A stretch of 64,000 bases of DNA from Gibbula magus (GCA_936450465.1 OW388298.1:7672035-7736034), one strand, 5' to 3'; numbered from the stretch's first letter, positions 24,831 through 40,427 are shown. Translations and numbers: made by a program. Notes: generated by a model from the sequence alone, not told the origin.

Positions 24831-27800
24831 GTTAGGTTATAGCTGCCTATGGGCAGGTTTATGTGGAAGGTGATCAATTTCACTTCATTACAACCGTCTG
24901 TGACTAAAGTTTAAAGACGGTATGTTTTCCTATGCTTTCAATCTTAACAATTCTCCTCTGTATAAAACCGCTCAAGACATTGGGAGAACTGTTCCAGTTT
25001 AAACGTACACGGCGTCAATTATTATTAATTGTATCTAGCCATTCAGAACTTTTTTGCGACTGTTTTTACTTGATGAATAGCTCATGTGAGCTAGTGTGTT
25101 CATTTTATTGTGGCAGATCGATGGGTCCATGATCTAATCGCAAAGCCTTTAATCAGAAAACTGGAGCTCGATCTGTCCTAGCCCTGACTTGAAGTTAAAG
25201 AACAACGAGGTCATTGTGACAGAGTCAAATTAGGGGCTACAAGATAATACAGTAACTAGGGATTCAGATTCCATATCATGAACCTCTCAGTTTGAAAGCA
25301 AAACATCTCACTATATTGAATAATGTCTAAGCAAGATTATCACATGAGTGCGTTTCGGAATGGTAAGTATTGAAGCTACGAACTAGGTACACAGTATTTA
25401 TTTCTAATGTAGGATATTAACCACCCCAAAACATACAGTAATGACAAAAACATACAAGGTTATTCTTCATTAATTCTGTACAAACATACTTGACAACATA
25501 CTTTTTAAAGCCCTGATATGCGAGCATTTAAATATGAAAATGAAAAGTGAGAATACTCTCGTGGTCTATTGGCACATAATAATTCGTTCTGAGTGTTGTT
25601 TTCAGTTACCAGAAATGTTCATTTGTCATGACCTAAACTGTTCAATCCTCCATCAACAGTCTGACTAATCATTACGATGAAAACCTGCAACCCTCAGATA
25701 AACTTAGAGAACCAAGGATGCTATTACACTGAGTTCCAATCTAACTTTCTCTGACCAAATAGTGAAGTAAGAAAATGGCATACATTGCAGAAATTGAAAA
25801 CATAAGCTTAACCTTAAGATAATAGTAAGCATTGCATAATTTATTAGGCAACCTTCAAACAAAGCAGACAATAACTGCTGTAAACATTGTAAATCATCCC
25901 ACCCATCATATCCGAAGTGATAAAATCAAAGCAGATCAAGTCTCAGCATAAAAATTACATTTGAGTAAAGCTACTTTCCTTGCAACACATCTTGTCATGA
26001 CTGGATGTCTGATCTCTCACAACATCACCTGCACACAAAACATAAACATCAGACTTATGCTTTTCATAAGATCACCCTTGTTACTTGTACACTGTAAATT
26101 GATTTAAAGACTTTGCAGGATTATTGTGTAGACAGAGATTGAAAGAATGGTATTGGTATGCTATTTTCCTGACCATAAATTGTCTAGACAGTCGCACACT
26201 TTTTTATGCGTCATTATAGCATACATTCATGCATACCTAGTAGAAATCTCATTTGCTCTATAAGTATCGAGAACAGGCTGTTGGTTCTACTGATTCATAG
26301 TACAGCAATTGGAAATTTTACAGAATATGAAGAAACATTGAGATAATTCACTTAGTTTAAAGATAGTATACATACATTTTTGAAACTTCATAAAGTAAAG
26401 CAAGTTTTGAATATATAAAACCTTTAACTGCTTCATAACACAATATATATACAAAAAGATTACTGATGTACATTTATCATGTTCAAAAACAATTTCTTCA
26501 TCTGCTCAGATCTGCAATCACGATGTATATAAGATATCAGAATTAACACATCCTGACATACTTCATGTGAATGAATAAGAAATATAGACTAATATTAGCG
26601 AGTTACTTAAACAAATAATTGTTATGAAGTGAATACAATATTTTTAGCACACACACATTTAACCGTGAACACTTTGAACACTTGTGATAAGTGACAAATA
26701 TAGTTTTGTTTCATATAGTGTGAAATTTCATAATAATAATGTGCACTATTTAGAGATCATAATTTTGTATGTACTACCATAACACGGGGTCATTTCCTCT
26801 TTATTGAATTCTTTCACATCTATAGTAGTAAATATTCACATTTCATTTTCATTTGTAGGCACATTAAAAATCAAACCAATCCATCTTCCTTAAGGAAATG
26901 ATCCAAATGATTCTATGTTTGAAGTTTTAACGTGATGTTTATCTACTCTTCTCTTTTCTAAAAAACCTTTCACGGATAAAGAAGTTTTAAACAATATCTT
27001 GTCATTAATTGAACTCTTTGCTTCTCTTCACTTTTAGTTCAATGCTTTCTGGAAGTCAGTTATTGAAGTATCATTGTCTCTCGAGATTTAGAATGTACAT
27101 GTCTCCCTTTCTGTTGCACGGTCTTGGATAAAGGCAATATCGTTTGCATAATGAATACCATTTAGGAGAAAACATTGAAATTGTACAAAGTGTTGAATCA
27201 ACAACGAAGATATTATAAGGAAAAAAACATAGCTTGATTGATTGTGTCATAGTTTTACATACAAACATAAAGAGGAAATCACTTATGTCATTTAGACCTA
27301 CATCAAACATTGTGACAACTCAACGTGTCATAACAGGGGAAATATCATTGGATTAAAGATGTGTAATTAACATACGAGAGAAAGATACATTTATTTCAAT
27401 AGTTTGGTCAAATGACATGAGTGTAACTAAATATTGATAAGCGTTTGGACATATACAGGAACAGATTTAGTAACATTCATATTTGCATCATTGAAGTACT
27501 TGATCCTACTTTATGAAGTAATATGGTCGTAATTTAGGAAAGATACCTCTTAGGGATTGATATTTGATATAAATTAACGATATAACATAATTCCAGCCTC
27601 ATTGCTATGGTTTCCTTCATTAACGGTGAGGATGTATCAACAGTTATATAAGGAGAACGCCTCCAACACCATTATGGGTGTGCATCTCTTACACTGTATA
27701 TCTAATTTCTAGACAAACATTGTGAGGAAAAGTTATAAATGATCCATCCTATCAGTTCTAAATTGATAACACCAATTTGTATGTCTGCTCTCTTATCAAG

Positions 27801-28914
27801 CCATCATATCATATACAGACAACATAATTACAAGACTTATGCTTTTCATAAGACCGTCCCTGCTGTCTTACTGAGCAAAATCATCTAAAGGCTTTGCATA
27901 ATTTAATTTGTAGACAGGACCTCTGTAAAACTATTTGTCATAGAAATGCCACTCTCCTGAACATAAAGAGTATATACAGACCAAGATGCTGGGTAATGCA
28001 ACATTACATGATACTACTGCAGACTTATTTCCTTTACTTCTATTGAGAACACAGCACTTACTCATTAGATAAACTAATGCTCCACAATGTGAGTCGTTTT
28101 AAATTTTAAATTGTTAAAAAATTTGATGTTATTATAATGCTCCCAACAAAGAGAAAATTTAAGAAACAAAAACTTCGTCAACAGCTTTAGTTATTGTTAT
28201 CCAAGTTTTATCAGACATTCGACTCGAGAGTATGCTTTCGTTCATTTGTATTCTGTTATGTATGCATAGGTTTGCAAGAATATAAACAAATACAATAAAG
28301 ATGCCTCAAGTGGAGCAATGTTATAACTCTTTGATAAATAGATGTTCTGTCGAATACATCTGCACTTGGAGAACCTGAGAACTTGTATTGAGAACACAGC
28401 ACTTACATAATAGCTAAATCATTAATTCACAATGTGAGTCATTTTAAAGTTTAAAATTGTTTAAAAGTGATAACGATCCCAACAATGAGGACATTTAAGA
28501 AGCGAAAACTTGATGTATTTCGTTAACAGCTTTTAACAGTTTTATCAGATATTCGACTCGAGAGTATGCCTTTGTTCATTTGTTGTATTCAATGTATTCT
28601 AAAGATCCGTTATGCACGCGTATGTCTGCATAACATATAAAATCACAATAAAGATGCAATGCTATTACTCATTGACAAATAGATGCTCTATCGAATACAT
28701 CTGCACTTGGAGAACGTGACGAAAAGTGTACACAACTACAAGGATAACAATCACACATATATCATTGGATAAAATGTCATTATGTCACTTAGATGAAATG
28801 TGTGTTGCTGAATGTGTGGGCTCAATGGCGATCAGATATAAAATTAATGTAAAGATGAAATAGGTTTGTATATCTTGATTTTGTCTCGATTCTGACTGTT
28901 TTTTTCTTCCTCGA

Positions 28915-29145
28915 GAAGATGGTTGTTGAACCTCATAAGGCAGTGTTCCTTAGTTACTGCTGTGAAACTATTTGATTTTGTGTTGATTAAACTTCCCTTC
29001 ATTTGTTATTCATCCGTTGTTGGTGTACGGCAAGGTGCTCTATTTATTGTGGCTGATCAATGGTTTCGTGGTCTCTAGAGAATTAACAGCCTTGACTTTG
29101 TTTTCAGCGCCAGGGCAAAGGTCAGCTGCAGGTATGGTGCTTAAG
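28915..29145 (+). pseudogene. pseudo-exon-like frame, unit 3 (stop codon)
   Basis: Homologous to 20,191-20,412. The frame homologous to the one open in unit 2 is interrupted by TAG directly after WFRGL (near 29,078), and the GTGTGTAAGTG donor-like end is changed to GTGCTTAAGTG. Both changes are consistent with a non-functional copy. Confidence 0.3.
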
Positions 29146-31757
29146 TGCTCCATTGAAGTCTGTTTGAAGTGGTTAGAACACCACTATTTTTTCTGTATGC
29201 ATAATTTTAAGTGAGGGCCACATTATTTAGCAGTCTTAGTTCTAATAAGTTACAATCATGTTGGAAGACAATATATGTATATACGTATATGTGTATACAT
29301 GATTATTTGTAGTTTCGTTTTAAATCACCTAATTAGATTTAGGAGCATAAAACGATGCCAACAAACTATCAACTATTAACTGCGTAATAATGTTTAGGTT
29401 TCAGACATTAAAAATCATATGTTTTGTTACAAAGTTGACTTTCACAGGTCAAAGCATATATTATGTTGCAAAATAAGGAAGTAACAGGTAGATGAAATGT
29501 CATTGTTTATTCAACAATTATTGACAACTAGTGGAACTGGAGTTGAATATTTTTCTTGGTCTCACACATGAAGGTTACTAACGTTTAATATAGCAATAGT
29601 AATCTGTGACTCATTTCGATCAATAGGGAATTTATGAAAAGTATATAATGTGATATTTTTTGTCAACTATGCAACGCATATCAGAAGGAAACAGCATACG
29701 TAATAACTATTGATTTTATTGGAAGTCGTCGAAAACAAATTGTATTTCAATTAGTTTGTATTTAACACGTAAAGATAGCAATTAATGACAAAGTTATTAA
29801 ACTTGACGATCATGTTTAAATAAATGCTATTCATAATCCATAACGTTGTAATGATTATATCAATATAAAATGTTACAAAATAGTTTGTCATATCTGAATC
29901 AATTATGCAATGTATATAAGAAGGAAAGGGCATTATAATAGTATGTTTGTGTGTGCTAGATTAAATTATCCTTCAAGTTCTTTGAACCCGTCCTTAATGA
30001 CAAAGAAACATGTTAAAATGTTGCGGACTATTTCAGTTTGAATTGCCATAGTTAGTCTTAAAATAACGCAATCAATCCAAAATGAAGAAATCAATTACTC
30101 TAGACATATTGTTTTAGAATCAATCGTGAGAGTGAAATAGTTATCTGGGTCTCATACATGATCAGGAAGGGTAACAACGATTACATAGCAATAGTAATAT
30201 GTGAGTCATTTCGACCTGCAATGCACTGTGGATCATGAGAGACAACAGACGCTTCTCCATGCTAGAAAACAAAGTGCAAGTCTGCAGGACAGTATCATAT
30301 AATGAAGCATTAACTAGCATGAGGGTCTCCTGGTCACTTTATGGTCAGGAAAGTATCATCTCAATAACAAATATCTACTATTACTAAGTTTCTGTCTACA
30401 AATTAAATCTTGCACTTCTTTTGATCATTTTGCAATATAAAATGTATTGAGAAGAACGAGACAATCTGGTGTGTTTGTCAACTGTTTATTTGACATGGTT
30501 GGAACTCAGACATGCATTTATTCAGGCATCAGACATGCATTCAGACTTACCCACTTGTGATGTGTGTGTTATGATATTGTATAACTAAATAATTCTGAAC
30601 AATATGTCGTTTGTTGATTTGACTCAAGTGGACAAAACGAACAATGATGTTTATGCATATGCGCTTTTAAAAATTAACTCAGATTAGATAACATATTTTG
30701 GTAAATGTTCTCTTCTTCAATTGAATCTCCTAAAACTATGCAGAGATGTCAAACAATGCGGATATATGTTGACAAGAAAACAAATGACCTGTTTGAGAGG
30801 TATTCAGGATGTTGGTTTTATAAGGAAGACAAGCATCTGTTATATGGACGTTAAACCTCTATATTTAACTATGGCGACCTCTTGGTATGAATCCTGTATA
30901 AAAGCTGTTTCATCAACTTTTCCCACATGACTGATAATAGTGTTAGGATATATGCATATACGTCGACATTGATAAATACATAAGGTTGGTCATCCTTGAA
31001 TACCCTTGTATTCCTTAGATTAAAAAAAAAGACTGTCGATTTGAGGTATGAATTCCGTGTGGACTTGGAAACGTTGTCTTCTTTGACAATTGCGCTACTT
31101 TATCTCCCTATAAAGGTTTGGGTTCAATGTTATATTAAGTAAAGTAAAACATTCCCAATGGTTTACTCTTCCAGTCAATGACGACACCAAATGTATAGCT
31201 ACTAGGGTACTGCTTCTCTCCGCAGCTACCCATGATATTATCAAATAGATTGAAACTGTAAGCGAAATACGATCAAAACTATACTCCACTGTTTCCCACA
31301 GGTCTGAATTTAAGTCCTAATTAGATTTCATTAAATTTAACCGAATAAAAAGTTTGTAATTTATTTCTTCTGCTAAAACATGATAAAGCACAATCATGCA
31401 TTAATGAGCTTATTATATTTTCATCACTTGCTTGACATGACATAAAAACAATTGCTAAAACATTGCCTTTGCAGAAGTAAAAAGGCATATCCAGAAAAAT
31501 AAAAGCATACTAGAATGTCACTCAAAACGATACAGTACGATGTAAATGTATTATATTGCTTGCCTAGAGGTGAAACAACAAGTATGGTAAAGGCCTCTTC
31601 TTGTTCAATTTAGAAAAAGTCCCATTGCTACCTTGTCTAGATGGTATGAATACATATAATACATTTTATGAATATATGAGAGTGTATATCTGTCCGTTGA
31701 AGATACTGTAGCGCACTATTTCGTTGGTAGTATTTCACTCTTGTAATATATCGATGT

Positions 31758-32106
31758 TATTAACCGAGGAAGTGTGTCATATGACTTCTACGAAACGAGT
31801 GTAAAACATCGTTTCTATCGCCTGATCACGATCGAGGGTTATACAGGCATTTGCATGAGTTTTGTAAAAAAGTAATATGGCACATATGGTAATACTTTCT
31901 TTTTTACCCATTCTATTCCAGGAAACGACCTACTTCTTTTCCGAAGGCAAGCTACAATGACGTCACGAACAATAGTTGTATGACGTCACAGACGACAAAA
32001 TACGAGAAGTCGCCGTGAGACAATGGTTGCTAGGCAAACGTGATATGTGCACATGTGCTCATATCAATAATATTAACTTGATTAGTATCAACCATATGGG
32101 TAATAA
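31758..32106. mobile_element. foldback element, family 1 (unit 4)
   Basis: This is the same insertion site as in units 2 and 3, but the partial right-arm duplication is absent and the tip is changed (GATCACGATCGAGG). Two TGACGTCA palindromes are near 31,957 and 31,981. It ends CATATGGGTAATAA. Confidence 0.7.
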
Positions 32107-32398
32107 AGCAGAATATGTGCCGTCAATAAGGTGTACATTTCTGATAGCACAATGTTAGTACCACAGTCAAAATATTATAATTCTACCTACATCGTATTCA
32201 AAAGACTAGTTTTGAGATTAGTTACAATATATGATATGACACATTGTGTCAGTATATCTGGATTTATTGTAAATATTTATATACAAGGGGTGCTCCAAAA
32301 ACCGGAAAAATGAGATAACCAGTGAGTGTTCAAGAATCGACTTCCTCCAATTAGATTATATTTGCTCAAATCAGTGTTCAAACTGAAGATATACAGAT

Positions 32399-32647
32399 TT
32401 AATGGTATAGTCGTCCCCTGATTGTAGCCTGTCGTTTACAGTTCGAAAGCAATACTTGTTCAGACCCCTCCCTACTCTGTTTAAATTCACACATAAAGAT
32501 CAGTTGGATTCGACAGTTTGAAACCAGGAGGCCTTCTTTATCGAACATCTTGTATTTCTTTCCATCACAGAGAAGATAACGACCTACTTTATCTTCAATT
32601 ACTGTAACACAATACCAAAGGGAACAGTAAACACAGCTTAATGCCAA
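32399..32647 (-). other. recurrent minus-strand ORF, unit 4 copy 1
   Basis: An 82-codon frame with FDKEGLL in the middle, intermediate between the unit 1 and units 2/3 versions, near the place where unit 4 switches from type B to type A. Confidence 0.22.
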
Positions 32648-34847
32648 TACCTATACCGTCCTCTTTTTACAAAGACTTATTTACTCTAAAGTTACAATCT
32701 AAATGTAGGCATTGTGAAATTTATCGTCAGATTTTAAAACATCTTGGTAAAGTGTGCTTTTTTGTCAGAAAATAAATAATGTTCAATCCTCCAAATTCAT
32801 TCAGCAAAGGTATGAGTTGTCAAGTAAATAAACTGGTACAATAATGTATTCCAAATTTTAGGCCATAGTCCTATAGAACATACATAGATGATAGAGAAGG
32901 CATAGAATTCGTCTAACATAAAACTGTACAGTGTTATCTTTGAGTTATATTTAACTATCTTATTTTATCAGTTATCGTTTCTCCATAAAATGGGTATCAA
33001 AATGAAGATATATAGCAATCATTCTTTCAAATTTACACCAAACGTGTTTCTTGTTATTTCTCACGAAACTATATATATGTATTTATTGCTACGTTATAGC
33101 TGCCTACGGGCAGGTTTATGTGGACGGTGTTCAATTTCACTTCATTACAAACGTCTGTGACTAAAGTTTAAAGACGGTATGTATTCCTATGCTTTCAACC
33201 TTAACAATTCTCCTCTGTATACAGCCGCTCATGACATTGGGAGAACTGTTCCAGTTTAAACGTACACAGCGTCAATTATTATTATTTGTATCTAGCCATT
33301 CAGAACTTTTTTGCGACTTTTTTTACTTGATGAATAGCTCATGTGAGCAAGTGTGTTCATTTTATTGTGGCAGATCGATGAGTCCATGATCTCATCGCAA
33401 AGCCTTTAATCAGAAAACTGGAGCTCGATCTGTCCTAGCCCTTGCTTGAAGTTAAAGAACTACCAGGTCATTGTGACAGTTCTAAGAGTCCAAATAGGAG
33501 CTCCAAGAGAAAATATAGTAACTAGGGATTCATATCCAATATCATGAACCTCTCAGTTTGAAAGCAAAACAACTCACTATATTGAATAATCTCTAAGCAA
33601 GATTATCACATGAGAGCGTTTCGGAATGGTAAGTATTAAAGCTACGAGCTAGGTACACAGTGTTTATTCCTAATGCAGGATATTAACCACCCCAAAACAT
33701 ACAATAATGACAAAAACACACAACGTTATTCTTCATTAATTCCGTACAAACATACTTGACAACATAATTTTAAAAGTTCTCTTGATATGCACGCATTAAA
33801 ATATGAAAATGAAAAGTGAGAATACTCTCTTGGTCTATTGGCACATAATAATTCGTTCTGAGTGTTGTTTTAAAAAATGTTCTTTTTTCATGACCTTAAC
33901 TTTCCAATCCTTCATCCCCAGTCTGACTATGCATTACAATGAAAACCTGCAACCCTCAGATAAACTTAGAGAACCAAGGATGCTATTACACTGAGTTCCA
34001 ATCTAACTTTCCATCCAAGTGTGTCTTATTGAACAATTCTTCATAACTTTCAAAGCATTGAATTTGAGGGCAGGACATCGTGACCTGACTGTAGACCAAA
34101 GTAGAACACAGGAATATAAAATATGCCCTGGATAAGGATAGACATAAGACATCAACTTAACTTCACTTGAAGAGTATAGACTTAGTGTCAGTACATAACA
34201 ATTATTGAAGTTGGATAAATCATTAACAGTTGAATTAGTTGGATACATACAATTGAATCGTCTGAATGCATAGTATTTATCATTTGAGTTGTGCTTTTAA
34301 TAGACAAAATTAGAAACTTACTTACAGCTCTTGATGATGGAGTAGGAAACTTATTCTATAGTTATATGCTCATATTAACTATGTTTTCAAGAAAACAGTG
34401 TTATCTTAAAAAATATCTGTCTCTGTTAGCTCAGGCTCCAACACGGAATTCAATGAAAATCGTGTAAGCTTCCATAATTATTATAACATATTTCTTGTTT
34501 TGATCGTAAAGGTACACCGGAATCATATTACACTTGAAATGCTTATACCTTATGAACTTTTCCAAATTTAAATGGTTTGTTTTGTTTTGTTATGTTTTTG
34601 TTTTTTAAGCGAAATACGATCGAAACTATATTCAACTCTTTCTCACATTTCTGAATCAATCCTCATAAGATTTCATGACATTTAACACAATAAAAACTTT
34701 GTCATTTATTTCTTCTGCTAAAACGTGATAAAGCACCATTATGCATTAATGCGTACATCATATTTGCATCACTTGCTTAACACGACTTTAGAACAATTGC
34801 TGAAACATTGTCTTTTCAGAAAAACGTAGGAATGTCCATAAATATAG

Positions 34848-35100
34848 AATACTAAACGATGTCCCGTTTGATATCATGTTTATGAAACGAGTGAATGGTT
34901 TGGTATTTTAACGAGCAAAAACGAGTTGAATACCGATGCCACTCACGCGTTTCATAGACATGTTATCAGACGGGACCGAGTTCAGTATTTTATTTATTAC
35001 TCAATGATGTAAATAGCGCTGAATTGCAAGAGAAATCATTGCTAGTGACGCTCACTTGAAAAAAAGGTCACCAGCTATTGCTAACATTGTGACGTCATCT
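34848..35100. mobile_element. foldback element, family 2, truncated (unit 4)
   Basis: Copy of the truncated type-A insertion at 6,375 of unit 1. The hairpin is 34,848-34,989, with a TGACGTCA site near 35,090 before the body is lost. Confidence 0.75.
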
Positions 35101-35286
35101 TTTGCGAAAACCTACATCACGTTCAATAGAATGGTTTTGAGATTTGTAAACGTTTATGACATGCCACAGTATGTCAGTATTATCTTGATTTATTGTAAAT
35201 ATTTGAATACAAGTTCAAGAATCAAGTTCCTCCAATTAGATTATATTTGCTCTAATTCAGTATTTAAACTGGACGATAATACAGAT

Positions 35287-35535
35287 TTATATGGTATAGT
35301 CGTCCCCTGATTGTAGCCTGTCGTTTACAGTTCGAAAGCAATACTTTTTTCAGCCGCCCCCTACTGTGTTTAAATTCACACATTAACATCAGTTGAATTC
35401 GACAGTTTGAAACCACGAGGCCTTCTTTATCGAACATCTTGTATTTCTTTCACTCACATAGAAGATAACGACCTACTTTATCTTCAATTACTGTAACACA
35501 ATACCAAAGTGAACAGTAAACACGTCTTAATGCAA
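35287..35535 (-). pseudogene. recurrent ORF, unit 4 copy 2 (frame broken)
   Basis: This segment aligns with the 82-codon minus-strand frames. An extra A in the AAAAAA run near 35,345 and other changes (CACTCACATAG for CATCACAGAG) break the frame, so no long frame survives. It follows the back-jump at 34,092. Confidence 0.4.
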
Positions 35536-35972
35536 ATGCCTATGCCGTCCTCTTTTTACAATGACTTATTTACTCTAAAGTTACAATCTAAATGTATGCA
35601 TTGTGAAATTTATCGTCAGATTATAAAATATCTTGGTGAAGTGTGCTTTGTTTGTCAGAACATAAATAATGTTTAATCCTCCAAATTCATTCAGCACAGT
35701 TATAAGTTGTCAAGAAGATAAACTGGTAGAATAATTTATTCCAAATTTTAGGCCATAGTCCTATAGAACATACATATTGATAGAGAAGGCATAGAATTCG
35801 TGTGACATAAAACTGTACAGTATTATCTTCGTGTTATATTTAACTATCTTATTTTATCAGATATCGTTTCTCCATAAAATGGGTATCAACATGAAGATAT
35901 ATAGCAATCATTCTTTCAAATCTAACACCAATGGTGTTTCATGTTATTTCTCTCGAAACTGTATATATATAG

Positions 35973-36355
35973 AATACTAAACGACGTCCCGTTTGATAAC
36001 ATGTTTATGAAACGAGTGGATGGTTTGGTATTTTAACGAGCGTAAGCGAGTTTAATACCGATGCCATTCACGAGTTTCATAAACATGTTATCAAATGGGA
36101 CCGAGTTTAGTATTTTATTTATTACTCAATGATATAAATAGCGCTGAATTGCAAGAAAATCGGTTTTAGTGACGCTCACTTGCAAATAGGCCACCCGCTA
36201 TCCCAGTCATGCGGCTAACATTGTGACGTCAACGAAAAAAGGACTATGTCGTTACGCGCCGATTATGACATTACGGCAGCACGCGGTGGTATCACACATG
36301 TGTGGAACCAACTCATTGTTATCTAATGAGTGATCTCACCACGGCTGAGTAATAA
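35973..36355. mobile_element. foldback element, family 2, complete (unit 4)
   Basis: The hairpin 35,973-36,114 has tip ACGAGCGTAAGCGAGT. The body ends GGCTGAGTAATAAA. It sits at the same site as the complete copies in units 2 and 3, which marks a type-B tract inside the otherwise type-A second half of unit 4. Confidence 0.8.
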
Positions 36356-39300
36356 AGTTAGGTTATAGCTGCCTATGAGCAGGTTTATGTGGAAGGTGAT
36401 CAATTTCACTTCATTACAAACGTCTGTGACTAAAGTTTAAAGACGGTATGTTTTCCTATGCTTTCAACCTTAACAATTCTCCTCTGTATAAAACCGCTCA
36501 AGACATTGGGAGAACTGTTCCAGTTTAAACGTACACGGCGTCAATTATTATTAATTATTATCTAGCCATTCAGAACTTGTTTGCGACTTTTTTTACTTGA
36601 TGAATAGCTCATGTGAGCTAGTGTGTTCATTTTATTGTGGCAGATCGATGGGTCCATGATCTCATCGCAAAGCCTTTAATCAGAAAACTGGAGCTCGATC
36701 TGTCCTAGCTCTGACTTGAAGTTAGAGAACTACCAGGTCATTGTGACAGAGTCAAAATAGGGGCTCCAAGATAATACAGTAACTAGGGATTCAATTCCAT
36801 ATCATGAATCTCTCAGTTTGAAAGCAATACATCTCACTATATTGAATAATGTCTAAGCAAGATTATCACATGAGTGCGTTTCGGAATGGTAAGTATTGAA
36901 GCTACGAACTAGGTACACAGCATTTATTTCTAATGCAGGATATTAACCACCCGAACACATACAATAATGACAAAAACATACAAGGTTATTCTTCATAAAT
37001 TCTGTACAAACATACTTGACAACATACTTTTTAAAGCCCTGATATGCGAGCATTTAAATATGAAAATGAAAAGTGAGAATACTCTCTTGGTCTATTGGCA
37101 CATGATAATTCGTTCTGAGTGTTGTTTTCAGTTACCAGAAATGTTCTTTTGTCATGACCTAAACTGTTCAATCCTCCATCAACAGTCTGACTATGCATTA
37201 CAATGAAAACCTGCAACCCTCAGATAAACTTAGAGAACCAAGGATGCTATTACACTGAGTTCCAATCTAACTTTCCATCCAAATGTGTCATATTGAACAA
37301 TTCTTCATAACTTTCAAAGCATTGAATTTGAGGGCAGGACATCATGACCTGACTGTAACTGCGCATCTCAAGCCGTCAATAATTCTTTGACCAAATAATG
37401 TAGTGAGAATATGGCATACATTGCAGAAATTGAAAAAACATAAGCTTAACCTTAAGATAATAGTAAGCATTGTATAATGTATAAGGCAACCTTTCAAACA
37501 AAGCAGACACTAGCTGTTAGGAAACATTGTAAATCATCCAACCCATCATATATGAAGTGATACACTCAAACCAGATCAAGTCTCAGCATACAAATTACAT
37601 TTGAGTAAAGCTACTTTCCTTGCAACACATCTTCTCATGACTGGATGTCTGATCTCTTACAACGTCAACTGAACACACAGCATAAACATCAGACTTATGC
37701 TTATCATAAGATCATCCTTGTTACTTGTACACTGTAAATTGATTTAAAGACTTTGCAGGATTATTGTGTAGACATAGATTGTAAGAATGGCAAGGGTATG
37801 CTATTTTCCTGACCATAAATTGTCTAGACGATCACACGTGAACACTTTGAACACTTGTGATAAGTGACAAATATAGTTTAGTTCTATCTGATGTGAAATT
37901 TCATAATAATGATGTAAACTATTGAGAGATCATAATTTTGTATATACTACCATAACACGGGGTCAGTTTCTCTTTATTGAATTCTTTCACATCTATAGTA
38001 GTAAATATTCACATTTCATTTTCATTTGTAGGCACATTAAAAATCAAACCAATCCATCTTCCTTAAGGAAATGATCCCAATGATTCTATGTTTGAAGTTT
38101 TAACGTGATGTTTATCTACTCTTCTCTTTTCTAAAAAACCTTTAACGGATAAAGAAGTTTTATACAATATCTTGTCATTAATTGGACTCTTTGCTTCTCT
38201 TCACTTTTAGTTCAATGCTTTCTGGAAGTCAGTTATTGAAGTATCATTGTCTCTCGAGATTTAGAATGTCCATGTCTCCCTTAAAATGTTGCACGGTCTT
38301 GGATATAGGCAATATCGTTTGCATTTTAAATATCATTTAGGAGAAAACATTGAAATTGTACAAAAGTGTTGAATCAACAACGAAGATATTATAAGGAAAA
38401 AAACATTGCTTGATTGATTGTGTCATAGTTTTAAATACGAACATACAGAGGAAATCACTTATGCCATTTAGACCTACATCTAACATTGTGACAACTCAAC
38501 GTGTCATAACAGGGGAAAATATCATTTGATTACAGATGTGTAATTAACATACGAGAGAAAGATTCATTTATTTCAGTAGGTTGGTCAAATGACATAGAGT
38601 ATAACTAAATATTGATAAGAGTTTGGACATATAGAGAAACAGATTTAGTTACATTCATAGTTGCATCATTGAAGTACTTGATCCTACTTTATGTAGTAAT
38701 ATGGTCGTAATTTAGGGAAGATACCTCTTAGGGATTGATATTTGATAGAAATTAACGATATAACATAATTCCAGCCTCATTGCTATGGTTTCCTTCATTA
38801 ACGGTGAGGATGTATCAACTGTTATATAAGGAGAACGCCTCCAACACCATTATGGGTGTGCATCTCGTACACTGTATATCTAATTTCTAGACAAACATTG
38901 TGAGGATAAGTTATAAATGATCCATCCTATCAGTTCTAAATTGATAACACCAATTTTTATGTCTGCTCTCTTATCAAGCCATCATATCATAGACAGACAA
39001 CCTAATTACAAGACTTATGCTTTTCATAAGACCGTCCCTGCTGTCTTACTGAGCAAAATCATCTAAAGGCTTTGCATAATTTAATTTGTAGACAGGTCCT
39101 CTGTAAAACTATTTGCCACTCTCCTGAACATAAAGAGTATATACAGACCAAGATGCTGGGTAATGCAACATTACATGATACTACTGCAGACTTATTTCCT
39201 TTACTTCTATTGAGAACACAGCACTTACTCATTACACAAACTAATGCTTCACAATGTGAGTCGTTTTAAATTTTAAATTGTTAAAAAATTTGATGTTATT

Positions 39301-40205
39301 ATAATGCTCCCAACAAAGAGAAAATTTAAGAAAGAAAACTTCGTCAACAGCTTTAGTTATTGTTATCCAAGTTTTATCAGACATTCGACTCGAGAGTATG
39401 CTTTCGTTCATTTGTATTCCGTTATGTATGCATAGGTTTGCAAGACATTTAAAATAACAATAAAGATGCCTCAAGTGGAGCAATGTTATTACTCATTGAT
39501 AAATAGATGTTCTGTCGAATACATCTGCACTTGGAGAACGTGAGAACTTGTATTGAGAACACAGCACTTACATAATAGCTAAATTAATAAATCACAATGT
39601 GAGTCATTTGAAAGTTTAAAATTGTTTAAAAATGATTACGATCCCAACAATGAGTACATTTAAGAAGCGAAAACTTGATATATTTCGTTAACAGCTTTTA
39701 ACAGTTTTATCAGACATTCGACTCGAGAGTATGCCTTTGTTCATTTGTTGTATTCAATGTATTCTAAAGATCCGTTATGTACGCGTATGTCTGCATAACA
39801 TATAAAATCACAATAAAGATGCAATGCTATTACTCATTGATAATTAAATGTTCTATCGAATACATCTGCACTTGGAGAATGAGACGAAAAGTGTACAAAA
39901 CAACAAGGATAACAATTAAGGAATAAATAAACGACTCCACTCATGGTCGGAAATCATGACATAATACAACATTATCTCACTTGGTAGTAAGCTTAGACAC
40001 GTTAAGATTACAGCTTCAAGTGGCATAACATGTGACACATTTATCATTGGATTAAAATGTCATTATGTAACGTAGATGAAATGTGTGTTGCTGAATGTGT
40101 GGGCGCAATGGCGATCAGATATAAAATTAATGTAAAGATAAAATAGGTTTGTATATCTTGATTTTGTCTCGATTCTGACTGATTTCTTCTTCCTCGAGAA
40201 GATGG

Positions 40206-40427
40206 TTGTTGAACCTCATAAGGCAGTGTTCCTTAGTTACTGCTGTGAAACTATTTGATTTTGTGCTGATTAAACTTCCCTTCATTTGTTATTCATCCGT
40301 TGTTGGTGTACGGCAAGGTGGTTTATTTATTGTGGCTGATCAATGGTTTCGTGGGCTCCAGAGAATTAACAGCCTTGACTCCGTTTTCGGCGCCAGGGTA
40401 AAGGTCAGCTGCAGGTATGGTGTGTAA
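40206..40427 (+). other. candidate pseudo-exon, intact frame (unit 4)
   Basis: A 73-codon frame like that at 20,191, with a few residue changes (KLPFIC, GLQRIN, SVFGAR) and the same GTAAGTG donor-like site. It is open, but with no evidence of use. Confidence 0.25.

Larger units (their letters stand above)
21221..29952. repeat. array unit 3 (type B)
   Basis: Length 8,732 bp, nearly the same as unit 2, with an empty SINE site, foldback elements at 23,035 and 24,450, and the same extra 3' block (about 29,540-29,935). It differs from unit 2 by a separate deletion near 25,748 and by small substitutions, so the two are sister copies. Confidence 0.9.

Noticed and set aside
33803..33994. Recurring 63-codon frame MKMKSENTLLVYW (also 8,175)
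   Set aside because: It recurs only because the whole unit is duplicated. The frame is lost or altered in units 2, 3 and 4b by small indels, and composition is AT-driven.
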